Below are positions 9,401 through 22,825 of a DNA stretch of 64,000 nucleotides, in pieces; positions within the stretch are counted from its first letter, which is position 1; every line of letters begins with the position of its first letter. The notes beneath the pieces are model-generated. The model was given only the letters and a program-made list of their open reading frames with translations, had not been told where the DNA came from and searched no databases. A program made the translations under genes and the position numbers. The DNA is taken from contig VZRZ01000385.1 of NCBI GenBank assembly GCA_013398175.1, positions 1-64,000 on the forward strand. Reading direction: 5' to 3'. Origin of the DNA: Climacteris rufus. Its lineage: Eukaryota; Chordata; Aves; Passeriformes; Climacteridae.

Positions 9401-11690
9401 CCCTTGAAGAAGCACAAACTATGTACCAGGTGCAGAAGGTGGGAGAGGCCAGACGGTTTGTTTGGATGGGAGGAAGTTCACAGTACTGTGTGTTAGGGAG
9501 CAGTGTTTTCCAACATGGTGGGGAAAATCCATCTTTGGGGAGTAAACTTGAGCAGCTTTGATCCTGCCATGAGGCAGGGGAATCAGCTAGTTAACTTGTC
9601 AGGGTCTGTACCATCCTTCTTGTTCTTTGTTTCGAGTGTACTTTTGCCATCAGTTTGGATGTAACAGAGTTTTTTTCTGGTTTATGCGGGCTACTTAGTA
9701 AAAAGGGTGGCTGTAGCTTCTACCAATACTTACTTTTTCTTTTAAAAGGGCACTGCATCTAAACCAAAGTGAGGAATACTTCATACTGATACTTCATACC
9801 GAAAGAGGGAAGCTTATCTATCTTCATTAGGAAATTTCTGTGTTAGTGCTTTTCTCTTCAAGGTTGTGCTGGGACCTTGCTAGAGGCATCCTTCAGATTA
9901 TATTTTAGATCATATTTTGGGATGCAAGTTGTCACTGAACACTTTTTTCCCCCACTCTTTTGACAAGAATAGAGTGCTGCCTCAGCTACTGTATTGCCTT
10001 AAGCACCTGTGGGTGTGATGCTTCTTACTTGTGCCTGGAGGTATCTGTGCAAATGCATCCCCTTAATTTCTCAAAAAGCTGTCTCATGTTGGGGAAGTCC
10101 CTACAGGTAATTGGTGCATAAAGCTGATGTGGTTTGGAGAACATGCCGTGGTGCATTTCCCACATTCAGGCAGTGTCCTATCCACAGGTTCAGGGACTGA
10201 AGACGAGCCCTTGACCTTGTCCAAATGAATTAAGTTCTCAGGGTGCTGGTGGAATTTTGCAGTATAAATCAGCAGAGGACTGGCTCTTCTCAAAGTAACT
10301 CTGTATGGATATTTAAATTTTATAAAAGTGTATGTGTAGGCTTTTGGACAATATGTAATATTAAATATGACTCTATCATCACATACCTTATCTCCAAGTT
10401 TATATGTGGAATTATGCTTGTCATGTTACTCTGCATACAAAAAATTCATCATACTTTCTTCTTCCTGTAAGTCATTAAATTAGGGGAAAAGCCACCCTAT
10501 TTTTGTTTTGGATATTTTTAGCTATGCAGTTAGAAAGGTAATGCTTGCGGAGAAATGTTCAGCTTTTATCTCTTATTTTGTTTCTCGGTTTTTAACTTCT
10601 GTCCTTCCCTGTGTGTAGGTGCTCTTTGATGGTGCGCTGACTCCCATTGCATTCAACTCAGTTAGGGCACATGCTCTCTTAATATCCTGCAGTCTGTACA
10701 CAAGGACTGATGTCTGATGGACACTGTAAAAATACCACAGAAGATTGGAAAGCTGTGTTTGTAACTGTTTTCTTGTTATTAGTGATTTGAATGTGATTGA
10801 TTTGCATTCCTTTAGAATTTCCCTACTGCTATTTTAACATCTTTTATGTAGAAGTGTTCACAGTTGCAGCTAAGTTGCAGCAAAGGTCATTAAATTGTAT
10901 GGCTGCTACTATTCTTGGCACAAGTAAAATATAAAGATTTTCTGAAGTGGTTGTTCTGAACAGTGAAAAAAAAATACTTAAGTTGTAGTGGCCAGTGGCA
11001 ACTGATATAGAGGAAAATAGTCCCATTGTTGCTGGCGATACTTGGGTATTTTACTTCTCTGTGTTAGGACTTGCATTTTGGGGACAAATAAGCCATTATT
11101 TTACCCCAGCGCATAAATATTTTCCTTAGAGCATGTAATTACAAATATGGTGTTTGTACTATTATATTTAGAGATAATATCCTTGAAAACCCTGGATAAA
11201 ACATTACTTCTCAAGCTATTATGCTACTTTCACAATTTTTAGCATTCTACAGAATATGTTATTTTTATGGTAAAATGCTTCTGGGAAAATAGATTTATCC
11301 AGGCTATGTATGGAAGAGCAATTGTTGAGAGCAATTTTGTAGAGAGCAATTGTTGGAATTTAAGTGTTAAATTAATTAATTTAACATGGTGGCCTGGATC
11401 TGCAAAGTCCACTAAAGGTCTTTTTTGTGTTGCACCTGTTTTGCTGGGGCATGTTGCTGGTGAAGTAGATGGTGTTATCTGAATTGTTTCAAAGTGGAAG
11501 AAGCTCAGTTCAGGTTAATGGCCAATTACTTATTAAGGCATGGACTGTCTTGCAGTAGATTAGGGATCAGATCAAATCTTCAGCCCCTCCTGCTTGCCTG
11601 GATGCTGCTGTGCTTCAGCCGTGGGGAATTGCTACCTACCTTTCCCTCTTCTCCTCACAGAGAGACTTCCTCTGTCCCTTGCTGAAATGC
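6462..11690. other. 5' flank or intron 1 of ARHGEF28, no gene seen
   Basis: AT-rich non-coding DNA between the provirus and the solo LTR. I looked for the short first coding exon of ARHGEF28 (an ATG-bearing exon whose peptide ends in a LYGQ-like motif before a GT donor) and did not find it. Only homopolymer T runs (for example near 9049-9060) and short AT-rich patches stand out. Confidence 0.5.
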
Positions 11691-12682
11691 TGTCAGAGAC
11701 TGGAATCATATGGTTCATGGCTTAAATATTGTTATGAACCTTTTGCCTGTAATGGCAAAACTGTATAAAGAAGCTGTGACCACCAGAGCCCTACCCTCCC
11801 TGAAAATGCCTCCTAAGGGGTACTTTGGATTCTCAGTGAAGTCACCTAAGGGAATTTGAGATAAGACACTATTATTCAATCCTCTCAGGTCTAGGAAAAA
11901 AACAGACAAGGCTGAGGGAGAAGAATGCATCCACAAGAAAGCCAAACCCAGCAGCTATCCTGAAAACCATTCCTGGCTGGGTTTGAGGTGGGGTATGCCA
12001 AAGCCCACAGAGGCCAGGTTTGCACAGAGGCCAGGTTTGCACAGACTCCCCCCCCAACGAAGTGGGAAGAAGGAGAGTTTTGGGTGTGTGGCGTAACTCT
12101 GGTCAGAGTTAGTGAACACCCATCCTCCCTTACACAAAGTGACTCAGCTGTAAAACCCCCCACCCTGGGAAGGCCACATCCACAGGACATTCACATGAGG
12201 GGCAGCTGAGGAAGTGTCATAATCCATCACAGGCCCCCTGAAGCTCTCCCCATGCTTATTCCTGAGGCCTTGCACCAGAGGACTGCACCTGATGGAAAGG
12301 GATGCAACAGACCCAGTCTGTTGCAAGAGACAGCATCAAACTTGCCTCTCCCCTGCTGAGGGATGTACCTGAGCATTCCCACCTGACCTGAACATATCTT
12401 AATCCACTGGATTCTATGTCTTTTTGGGGGACCCTCACCACCAAGAAGACCAGATGGAGAGGATCAATGGGATGCCTGTGGGATCCATGGAGTAGTCATA
12501 TTTTATTTAATCTGTCTCCATTACTATCTTTCTGTCCCTCCACCTCTTTTCTATTGCTTTCTCTTCCTTTTTCTCTCTCTATTTGCTATTAAGTCCATAC
12601 TAGTGACTTTGGCATATGGTGTATTTTGCACCATAAATCAGGCAGAGGCATTTATAATAATTTTAAGAACCACATCATAACA
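11691..12682 (+). mobile_element. Probable solo LTR, ERVL-like
   Basis: The block starts TGTCAG and ends TAACA, so its ends are TGT...ACA. It is flanked by aatgc (11686-11690) and gatgc (12683-12687), a 4-of-5 match that could be a decayed 5-bp target-site duplication. The 3' part has the pyrimidine-rich tract, tctatttgctattaagtcc and the actttggca-type tail that I associate with avian ERVL LTRs. No retroviral coding sequence adjoins it, so it would be a solo LTR. A 17-bp unit containing gaggccaggtttgcaca is tandemly duplicated at 12008-12042. The exact ends are inferred. Confidence 0.45.
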
Positions 12683-15600
12683 GATGCAGAATAGGGTCAG
12701 AGAGTGTCTGCTTGTGGGATCTTTTCCTCCAAGGCCATGGGGTGTCTGGCCTTTGCCGCTCCCCACCCAGGACATGTGGTTCAGGGGACCCTGCTGCTGT
12801 GTGTCCAACACGGTCAGCTCTCAAGTGCGCTAGAGAAATTGAGGGAAAACATATGTCCAAAGAACCCATTTGGTTACATGGAAAAAGTGTGTAGACCTAT
12901 AAATCCTGTTAAAAACACAAACCTTGCTAATCTCCTCCCTGATGCCAGTGCCAGGGCAGTGTTTTCACAGGTAATAAAAGGTAGGCTTTACTTTATGGAT
13001 TCCAGAGTGGTAAAAATTAATGCTTGCTCAGCCACAGGTTTAATGGGTTCACAGTTGGGTTGGTGTCTCTTAATGTCCCTGTAACTGTAGTGCCCTCTCC
13101 CCAATTTCCCTGTATGCTTTTTTGTTTTTATTTCAAGGATTACAATGACAATCTTGGCTCTCTTTAAATCGATGGCAAAACTTCTCTTGGCTGCAATAGG
13201 CTGAAGGGCTTCTCCCATGTTCTTTTTCTTCTGTTTTCTGGTATCTTTTTTGCAGTCAAAATTGTTGATGTGACTGCCTGAAGTTCTCTGCTGTTACAGA
13301 CCTGGATGGTGTTTGAGAGGTCACCGGTTTCCATGTGTCTCAGTGGTGGTTCTGTAGAGCTGAATGCTTGTTTTGAGCCATGCAGGTGTAAATCTAAGTA
13401 AGATAATGGCTGGTTGGTCTCATAAGTGCCCTTTGACTTTAAAATATGCTTCCTCTACAAGTCTGTTAGAATCAACACAGTGTGGACTTGAGGCAAGGAC
13501 CTTCTGCAGCAAGGATCTGAGAAACCATCTGTGGCCAGGAGCAGTGTTTATTTGCTAAGATGGTGAAGTGGCACATTCTTGCCCTTGCTTTGATTAAATG
13601 AGGACTCAGCTATCTGAGGTGCACGTAGACCCTGAAAGCATCCTAAAATATACCTACACATAGAAATAAAGCTCTAACTCCCTGTTATATTTTCCCTAGT
13701 TTGTGAGGATATAAATAACATTAAGGCAAGTAAAGAGTTGGGAGAGTGGTTGGACTGTTGTTAAATGAATGAACTTGTGAAAATGGTGTCAAAGATACCT
13801 AGCAACTGGTGGATTGTTAAGAGTCTGGCCCAGAAAAGTTGTCTTTAGCCGTGCTCTCACAGCTGCCTTGTATTCAGTGTACTTGGCCATTTTTCTGAAG
13901 ATGAGGTGCCTGTGTGACTTACCTAGTTTGGGGTTTGGATCTAGAGGATAAGCTTAAATTTTATATTTTGAAATGTAGAAGAAACATGTTAGTTGGGGTG
14001 TGCTTCCAGTTTCAGTGTCTGGAACAAGCTCAGACCAAACATCCCTCTGTAGGAGGACAGTGTTCTCGTGTCAGGTAGTGTATGTCATCGGCTCCAGCAC
14101 TTTCCAATTGGTGCCACATTCCATCCTGCCTTCAGATGTTCTTGTTTCATGTTGTTCAATTCTAACATATTTCTTCTTGCTGCTGCAGCAGTTATTCCAT
14201 GCATGTTTCTGATGCCAGGTGTGATAACAATACAGCATAAAAAAAATACTTCACTATTACTTTCTGTGGTATCTCTGAGTCATCTATCACAATACAGGAT
14301 TTAACCCTCTTTTTGGATCATGGGAGATTTTTCAAATTGAAACACTTAATTGTTTGGCCAGATACAAGCTAACTGCCTATTTGCCTTCCTTTTGTAAAAT
14401 CTTGTCTTAAATGACCATGAATTTCATCTTCTGCAGTCTTGTAAGGAGTGAGCTTTATAAAAATTGTTTTTTATTACATACGCATGAGTGTTCCACACTA
14501 TCTTTTTCCCTCTAGCCTTTTTCTGTCACCTGTTATAAGGATTTGTGAAAGTCTCCCTCATGCCTATACATTACGTAATGTGATTAGTTTAAGATGTTTC
14601 TTTGTCCTTAGTGAATCTAAATTAACATCTTTAAAAATAAAGTGGTATGGCTACAGTTTGGCTTGATTTTTTTCGCCCAACACCAGGCTTATGAAGTTAG
14701 AAATGTTTCCACAGAATATCTCCCTTGCTTCACATAGCTAAGGCAAAGAAAACATGAAAGCTTTCTAACTATGTAGTCTCTTTGTCTCAGGGGTCCAGAG
14801 GATGTAGGGATGTTTTGGGAGTTGTGGCCCCAAGAGCTTAAGTGGAAGAAAATTTGCTGTGCTATTGTGCACCAGGCAGCTGTCACCTAAGAACCCACTG
14901 GAGCAGACTGTGGTCTGTGAAGTCTTTAGTGGCTTACCCCATTCCTATCTCCCTAAAACAGCCCTCCACATTATTACTCAGCAGACCAAAAGGGTTGTTC
15001 AAAACTAATATTTTTTAAAAGATTATTTTAATAACAACAAGAAAAAACAGTAACTGCAATAATAATAATACGTTCTGGTTATAGTAGTGCAAAACCCAAG
15101 AGAAACAGGAGAAAAGACTTGGCAGTATAATAACACTGGTAGTTATAAGAGGTGCATTACCAGTTTTGGGGGATGACAGGTATGTTAGCTCTTGATATTG
15201 AGCTCATAATGTTGTTTACATCTGTCCTTACAGGAACTGTACTATCTACGATTCTGTGCTTGAAACCAGCCTTTGCCTCTTCACCTCAGTACATTAGACT
15301 TGCCTGTATTTAAGAGGAAAACAAATGCAGGATTTGTATTGTTATGAGTGACGAGAAAGATGTCCTTGGGGAAGGCAGGCCAAGATGTGATGTTGCTGGG
15401 GGTGGCAAGAGTCACACTGCAGCGAAGTGTTTGTCATATAATGAGCAGGGTAAGGACGGTCAGAGGCATAAGTGTGGTTTTCAGCCACAGAATTTTCTGT
15501 GCTGCTGTGCTTTTTTTCTTGTGCTTTTTTACAGGAGTTTTTTATGGAGCTGGTGGAGTCAGTGCTGTGGTAACTGTTTTGCATAGAGCAGGGCAGCCAT

Positions 15601-16357
15601 CATTGGGAATGTGGGTGAGATATTCCTCTGTAGCACGTTTTCCGTAAAACACCATTTCTGCCAGATGTTGGAACAGTTCTGCCTTATTTAGAGCAACTGT
15701 GGCAGTCAGGGACTGCAGTGTAGCATACTGTCCTCCTCCTCCAGGAAATGCAGCTTGATCTAAATTTCCTCCCTCAGACTTGTCAGACATTTGTTATTGT
15801 TTGCTTCTTCTTAGATCCCTTTCCTGTTTTTTTTGAAGCTATTGTATGACAGGTTTTTCTTGGCTGGTTGCTTTCTATTTACTATAAAGAAACCCACAGG
15901 CAGATATCTGGGAACTCATGTTCTTTGAAACCATTTGTAGAATTGTGTTGGTGCTTCTGTTTTGTAAACTAAGTCTAAGATAATTTAAAGCACTTTTGAA
16001 TTTTTATTTTTTTAAAAAGCTTGCTTTTGTAAATAGCAAAATATTTGGGTTCAGATTATTCTGATGCATTTTAAATAAAAAGTCAGTTATACTTATGTGG
16101 GGCAGGATGAAAGGAAATGCTTGGAAGACATTATTTAAAAGGTAGTTTTTAAAATCAGCTTTGTTTTGCAGGCATAAAAACAGTGTTATTTTTAGGTGGA
16201 AGTAGAAACCTGAAGATTTGGCATTGTATCACAGCCACTGTATAGTAGAGTTACAAAGCTTATAATAAACTTGGACCTGAATTATACATCAACGGCTTTG
16301 TTGAAGATGAGAAATTTACTGGATGTTTGTGAATGCACTTTCCTTTTTCAGGGATAG
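12683..16357. other. 5' flank or intron 1 of ARHGEF28, no gene seen
   Basis: Non-coding DNA up to the first recognised exon. No retroposon tail, RNA gene or coding homology was recognised. The final 20 bases form a pyrimidine-rich tract leading to two closely spaced AG acceptors. Confidence 0.5.
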
Positions 16358-16499
16358 GTGACTATACATGCACAATTTGACAAAGACATTTACCTCCCAG
16401 AGGACACCGCGTTTTACTTCGTTTATGATGGATCCCTGAAGAGACCCATAATGTTTGCCAAGAGAGTTAGTGACAATGCTTTTCAGTCCATAATTCCAG
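16358..16499 (+). CDS. ARHGEF28: ARHGEF28 exon 2 (N-terminal domain, first part)
   Basis: ARHGEF28 (RGNEF, p190RhoGEF) is a RhoA-directed guanine-nucleotide exchange factor that also binds RNA and focal adhesion kinase. This 142-bp exon encodes 47 codons plus one base, beginning VTIHAQFDKDIYLPED and continuing FYFVYDGSLKRP to DNAFQSIIP. It matches the N-terminal domain shared by ARHGEF28 and AKAP13, just after the initiator segment. It starts in phase 0 after an AG at 16356-16357 and ends at CCAG/GTGAGC in phase 1. A stronger-looking AG six bases upstream (16350-16351) would add an in-frame TAG, so the downstream AG must be the productive one. The exon with the start codon was not found and is presumably upstream. 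Confidence 0.9.
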
Positions 16500-18304
16500 G
16501 TGAGCCTTAATTCCTGTTTATATTTTTCCACTCTTTGCTCTACCCCAACCCCATTTCAAAGCTGGGCATAATGGGACAGTTTGATATAACTGTTTTTTGG
16601 CTCTGTAATGGAGAAAATGCAGGGTTTTGAATGACAGCCTTTAGGACAGAAGGCTGACTGACCATAGGTGATCCTGCCTTTTGTAGCAATCCATACCAAC
16701 ACAGTATCAGATGTAGACAGCATTACTGGATTTGCGCCACTGGGTGTGCATTGAAGTGCAGTCTTCAGGGATGGCATAATTTTTTATGTGAGTTGATTCT
16801 ATTCCACAACTGTTTGCCTCTGATCACCCTAAGACCTGTGGAAGTCCTGTTTTTTTTTCTGAGCCTTCCCTCGGTGCAGCTGTCAGCAGGCCTTGCAAGG
16901 CCCTCCTGCTGGAGGCTTGTGATGCTTGGAGCTCTGCTGGAGCTGCACACAGTACAGAGGTGTCTTGGAAACTGTTCCAGGGTGCCTCGCTGCAAACAGA
17001 GGGCATATGTGTTGCCTCCCAGCTGGCTCTCTGCCTTGGCCTTGTCTCCCTCATGTGTGTAACATAAACCCCGCTTGTCACCTTTACTGTGTGCTTTGTG
17101 ACCCTTGCACTTGTGTGAGTAGGAAGCTATAGAAGTGATGTACCTGTGCAATAGGATCTGCTTGGTTTTTTGTTCTAGTGTTCTAAAGCATATTTAGAGT
17201 CTGAAAATAAGTACGGAGTATAAAAAAGGAAAGTTCATTGCCATTGTATAGTGTTTCCTTTGATTCCATAAATGCTAAATAACTGTCATGGATTGCAACT
17301 GGAGAAAATGCACTGCTAGGCTTGTTCCAAGTTGGTTTTTATTTTTTTTTAAGATCTCGGCATATTCTGTGACACTGTTAAATGGTTGCTTCTGGGCTAG
17401 GAATAAAAACAGAAGGCTACAGGCAACACTTAATCGTGACAGAAGGCATGAACAGATGAAAATAAAATGTGAGGTTAAACTATATCCCTGCTGATGTTAG
17501 TGTGATTTTATGTCAGCCAAATTAAACATAAGGGAACACAGAGCACTTTAAAAACAAGTGCAGTTGTGGTAAATACAGGAGTCCTTCTGCAGTTACTACA
17601 TGGCACATGTTGCCTTTTAGGGGTATGTTGGAAAATTTAAATTTGTGCCCTTAGTATATCATGGTTAGCTCTCCAATGAGAGGTACAGCTTGCACCTCTT
17701 TCAGATGCATGACATCCACCCTCCCTTAGATGTCCAAGGAGTAGGAGTGAAAGACAAAGTGCTGAAGAGGTTGAAGAGACAAACTCGCTTGGACTTTGAG
17801 GGTCCCAGCTGTAAGTTAGAGAGTTGATACAGCGTTTAATCATGTTTGCCAAGAGCCTGAAGTGTGCATTAGTTAAAAGCTTTTGGGTTTTTGGGTTGTG
17901 GTCATTAAAACAAAATGCGTGTTAATAAATAGATGTATTACTCAGAGTTCATGCTGCAGGCCACTAACACACTCTTTTAATGAGCATCTTATTTTTCTTA
18001 ATGCTTATCCGAGAACCTTCAGTTCTTTCCATTGTGATTAAAGAACTCTCACCTAAAAAGACAGGTTCTAGAATTCATTAAGTTGGTATAATTGAGAGGA
18101 CTGTCAGTTCACAGACTAGTCAAATCCAAGTTCATCACTACAAATGGGTGGTGGATGTCCTATGACAAATAAATGTCACAAAATGGAAGAATGAAGTAAT
18201 TCTGAATGAGCAGCCACAGCTCTTGGAGGTGGATGAGAGTGAAAAATGACATGTATTTTCTGAACATAGATAATGTTAGTGACTAATTGACTTTATAATT
18301 ACAG
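16500..18304 (+). other. ARHGEF28: ARHGEF28 intron 2
   Basis: A 1.8-kb intron bounded by gtgagc and ttacag. No repeat, coding homology or RNA gene was recognised inside. Confidence 0.8.
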
Positions 18305-18596
18305 GCCACAGACACCAAGAAGAATTCTGTCTCTCTGTTAATGTACACAGTCGGTTTTCCACCTGTGGTCCTCAGCAGCTGTCCTGTCACTTACAGAGAG
18401 AATCTGTCTTGCAAGTTGTCTGGCTTTCTGGTCGATCACGCAGAATGTTTCACTGCCGCTAGTCACAAGCTGTTGCTGGATAAGTTTGGGCTAAGGATGA
18501 AAGATCTGCAATCTCTGGATAATGACTTGATGAGGATCATTGCTTATGAAAACTTGCCCTCAACCTGGAACATCCTTGGAACCTGCCCAGAAAGTG
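18305..18596 (+). CDS. ARHGEF28: ARHGEF28 exon 3, with an internal frameshift
   Basis: The exon continues the N-terminal domain. Joined to the phase-1 end of exon 2 it reads GHRHQEEFCLSVNVH, which aligns with the conserved GH..QE....SV segment of the family. From about 18350 the homology moves to the next frame: VGFPPVVLSS, then CPVTYRENLSCKLSGFL, LLLDKFGLRMKDLQSLDNDL and LPSTWNILGTCPES. The good frame ends in phase 1 at AAAGTG/GTACAG and joins correctly to exon 4. The exon is 292 bp, one more than a multiple of three, whereas the phases require a multiple of three. The break lies at about 18346-18352, in no homopolymer. Read literally, translation would leave the conserved frame and stop within about 35 codons. 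Confidence 0.85.
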
Positions 18597-21500
18597 GTAC
18601 AGTTTTATTTTAAGTTAGAAAACTTTGAGCACTGGTTTGGTGCACAGTTCAGAGCAGAGTATCTCACTATTTTATCCAGTTTCTCAACTCTTGTGCTTTA
18701 TTTTGTGGTTAACATGAAAAATTGTTCAAGTGCAAAAGGGGTAATAAGAGATTTTGTTTGTGCCCAGAGAGTTAAAAAGGCTAATAATGGTTATTGTAAC
18801 TCTGTCTCTCCAGAAGGTTTTTCTGCTTCGAGTCCCTGTGGATGTAGTTCTTTATTTATAGATAGGTTTAAAAAACTGTAGTGTGAAGTACTGCAGCCGT
18901 GATTCTAACTAAGTGAGATATTTTATCTACGGAGACAAAAAGGTGGTAGTCATAAAAGAGTTGCCTATTACTGTAGGTATTCTGATGTACAGACTACACA
19001 TAATTTTTGTCACTGTTCTGTCAGTTTATGCTTTAGTTATAACTGTGGTCTGTCTTTTGAGAGAATATCATTAAACAAGTTTCTTTGTGGCTTTTTTTTT
19101 ATTGTAAAGGAAGTGGAATGAAAACGTACGTGAAACTTTACATTGGGGTATGCTATTGAACAACTTTGTAACAAAATCAGGTGAAATTTTCCTAGTTTCA
19201 GGTTTCATTGCAAACAAAAACCTGTAGTTGGGGTCTGCTGAACAGAATTTTTTTTTTTGTGGACTCAGGTGATTAATAGCTGAGGTTGGACACAATGTTA
19301 CACTGGATGGCTTTACATGTTTGTCATTGAAAAATTTGTAGTTTTGACTGGTTTCCTTTTAGTACTTTAAATTGATAAAAATTAGAAGACAGGCAGTTTC
19401 CATATGAGCCAAACTGAAAGAGATTTATGTAAGCTTTTGGGAAGTAAAAACACAGCACTTAAGCCCTTTCTTTGGGTAAGGGCTTTTTTCCTGTGTTAAA
19501 TCTTTCTAATTCTTAATGACAGATGACTTGAAATCTGAAGAATGTGTTTTGTCTGACTGTTGTAAACAACTCCTTTAACAGATGTAAAAACAAATAACAA
19601 GTCTCATTCAAATACTGGCTAAATGGGAGAGAAAAAAAAAGGCCATTACTTGTTTCATTTCATGTGTAGTAAATATTTGTTCACATTACTCAACTTCTGC
19701 AACAACTGTTAGATCTTAGCAATGAGAACATTGGATCAAAACCTGAAGAAATCAGTTGTAGTTTTTTTCACAGTCTTGTCTAAGCTTTCCATAGCTGAAG
19801 TCCAACCCAGAAGCATCAACAAGCATCAATATGCTTGGCATAGCCAGCTGGGTACCTGCTTGCTTGAAACATGGGGAACGGTTATCCTGGATGTGTTGTG
19901 GGTCCAGAGAGTCAGAGATGATCTCACCTGGTATCAGAGTAAGCTCTGCCAGAGCAACTGCTATACACATAGCAAAATACTTTAACATTTAGTTATGCTA
20001 ATTGTTAATTTTCAGGTGTACTGCAACATTTATTTAGAAAAAGAGTATGTTGCCCTTGCAAAACTGTTGTAGGTCTTGTATTTTTTGTTCCTATGTATTT
20101 TTCATACTTTGTTCACATTTCAGATTAAAATATTATACATAAACAAAATTTCAATACAGCAAAAAGCTGGGATGTGTGCCCCTGGTGCTATACAGAGTAG
20201 AGTCTGTGTGAACATTTGAAGTGTCTTCAGCGTGCTGCAGTGTGGTTGCCTCATGGGCATTGTTGCACTTGAAGAGGTGACATCTCCCTTTGTACCACAG
20301 ACATTGCTCTTAAATGAAGCCATGTTTCTGAATAAACAAAACAAATTCCTGGGGCCTGGTAGTGATGCTCCGTTATAGTGAGGATCTGTCAGTGCACTCC
20401 TGTTTGGGCAGTGTTTACTGGCCACTCTTGTTGAGTGGAGGGGTTCTGAAAGCTTTTCCTTCAGCCCGAGTGAGGTCAGTCCTTCCCTCTGTCTCTCTCT
20501 GAGGTTCAGGCCAGGGCTGGGCCTGACATCTGTTTTGCTGTCCTCTAGGTAGTTTGTATAATTTTTCTCTGGCTCCTGTATTGTTTCTCTCTTCTTTCTG
20601 AAAGTATAGTTTTATCTTCTCTCCTGGCTCTGTGAAGTGCTGACTGGAGCTGCTTCCTTGTGCTGGCCCTGTCACAAGTCCCCAAACCAAGAAGGCCAAG
20701 CACAGCTGACGGTTGCATGTGGCTGAGGGAGCCCTGTGCATACAGGGAAAGGAGAGGGAGGGAGAAGGGGATGGATGGAGACAGGAATGCTTCAGATCTC
20801 AGCACATGAAGAAAGGAGAAGGTCCTTCATCTACCGCTATGAGGTGATCAATACCCTGTACTCTTTTTCTTCTACATGGCCTTAGGGATCAAAATGGAGG
20901 AGAAACAGGATCTAGAAACCCACGAATATTTAGAAGGACAATGAGAACTTCTTTCCCTACCTGCTGTCCCTACAACTCCTTGTCTCAAAGGTCAGAGGAG
21001 TCTTGACACTTGACATAGTCAAGATGTTCTTTTTAGTATGAATGTTGTGAAAGATAAGAGTACCTTTATCCATCACTAGTTAGGACCTCATGCTTGTGAC
21101 ATTCTGTCAGTTTTCAGAGCTGCTGGGCTATTTTTGTTGGGAAAAAATACTTTTGAGTGACATATTGCTGGAGAAAATTATTGCACCCTCTGGTGTTATT
21201 TGACATTCATTTTAATGAGGATTTAGAAAAGTACGGGTTGATAGAAGATAGATAGAAGAACACTTCATAGGAGTTTTGGTATTCAGGAAAAATGTTTGTT
21301 TTCCTTTTATAAGCTATAAGAAGCATTTGATAAAGAGAGCCAAGGGTTTGTCTAGGGAGCATTGCACATAATTCGGGAATTTAGTGCAGTTGCACAGGTC
21401 AAGAATTGTTGGCCACATTACAGAAAGTTCAACAAAAGAAGCAACAAATCATGAACCTTTCAGTAATCCTCACTTGTAAGAGATGCCTGTGCAACAGCTG

Positions 21501-21825
21501 TGACAGGATCTGCTCACTCTCACAGAGTATTCAGATGTTGAGATCAGCTGGCCCACGAGCAGTTTGCTGCTTGAGAAAACTGGCAACCCAATAGAGGTGC
21601 TGTGCTTAGACATTTATTTGTTGGTGGATTTCAACAAAGGGGAAGGTGGGTTAGGAGGAGGGAGAGGGAAGAGTTGATTTTCTTGTTTACTGCACCTTCA
21701 TGAAGGATATTTTCCTTCTGAACTGGATTATTCAGTTTATGGAGACAATCAGTATTAAAGATAAACTAAGTAACTTGTTAGAGCTGCTAACTCTAATGGA
21801 AGAGAATCTTCCATTTTTTTTGTTT

Positions 21826-21940
21826 ATTAAAAAAAAAAAACCAACCAAAAAAAAACCCCAAAAAACAAACAGCAAAGAAGGAGGGGAGGAAAGAAGAATT
21901 AAAAAAAGAGAGAAAGAGAGAAAGAAGAAATGACTCTGAA
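21826..21940. repeat. A-rich then purine-rich low-complexity tract
   Basis: A run of A's gives way to CAAC/AAAC units and then to a GGAGGA/GAAA purine tract. There is no retroposon body upstream to make this a poly-A tail with confidence. Confidence 0.7.
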
Positions 21941-22825
21941 TGAGAAAAATATGTCCAAATAACTTTTTTAGTACTATCAGGTTATGGCAGTCTTCTAGTA
22001 CTGGCAGTCCCCAAGAACCATCAGACATAGGTTCAGCATCTTCCTTGCAATTTTTTTTTTATCCTTGACATGCTCAGGTTGACATTCTTCAGCTGTCAGA
22101 GGGTGAATGGGAGCACAAGAGTACACTTTGAAAGTAGTGCACTTTACAGACGTGAAGCTGAGGGCATCTCAGTTTCTGGTTGTGTTAGGGACACTGCTGA
22201 GAGAGTGAGTTCATGTTGTCTGGGTGACTTAATTGTGCTGGTAATCAAACAAGAACAGTTGCTGCCAGCTCTGCCACTATTTAAAGTTATTTTCAAAAGG
22301 GAGACTGCTCTTTTAGTTTTTTTTTGCTATTAATATAAGCAATAAAATTACAGCCTGGATGAAGAAATCTAATTGTGAATCCTACAGAAGTCTGTAGGTG
22401 TCTGTAGAGTGTCTGTACTTGTTTAGTTCCCTTTTGTGAAAAAGGAGATTTTCCAATTTATTTCGTAAATGCATTGTAATTGTTTTGTAGGGATAGGTCT
22501 TGTGGATTGAACTGAGCTATCCAACCTTGCTGCTTTATAGTCTGCCTTTGGGGGACACTTTTCCATCTTCTGTCACATTTTTTACTTTATAGTCTACCCT
22601 TTTCTTTTTAAATTATGTTACTCTTTTCACTTGGTGTTACACACATTACAGTAAGGTGCCAAGTTCAAACCTGACTGACACATGCTGGGATTTTGATGTA
22701 AATGAAAGGAAATTCTATCTGTGTCTTCTCCTCAGCTAAAATTTTAGATTACTTTTTTCTTGTGGAAGACAATGGAGATGATTGCAACGTGCCTGTTCTC
22801 CTTCATGGAACTGGGGAAACACAGG

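Noticed and set aside
16350..16357. Upstream AG (16350-16351) as the exon 2 acceptor
   Set aside because: It would add an in-frame TAG before the conserved sequence.
20415..20805. Minus-strand open frames of 86-108 codons
   Set aside because: Composition reflects a C/T-rich stretch; no domain, promoter or splice context.
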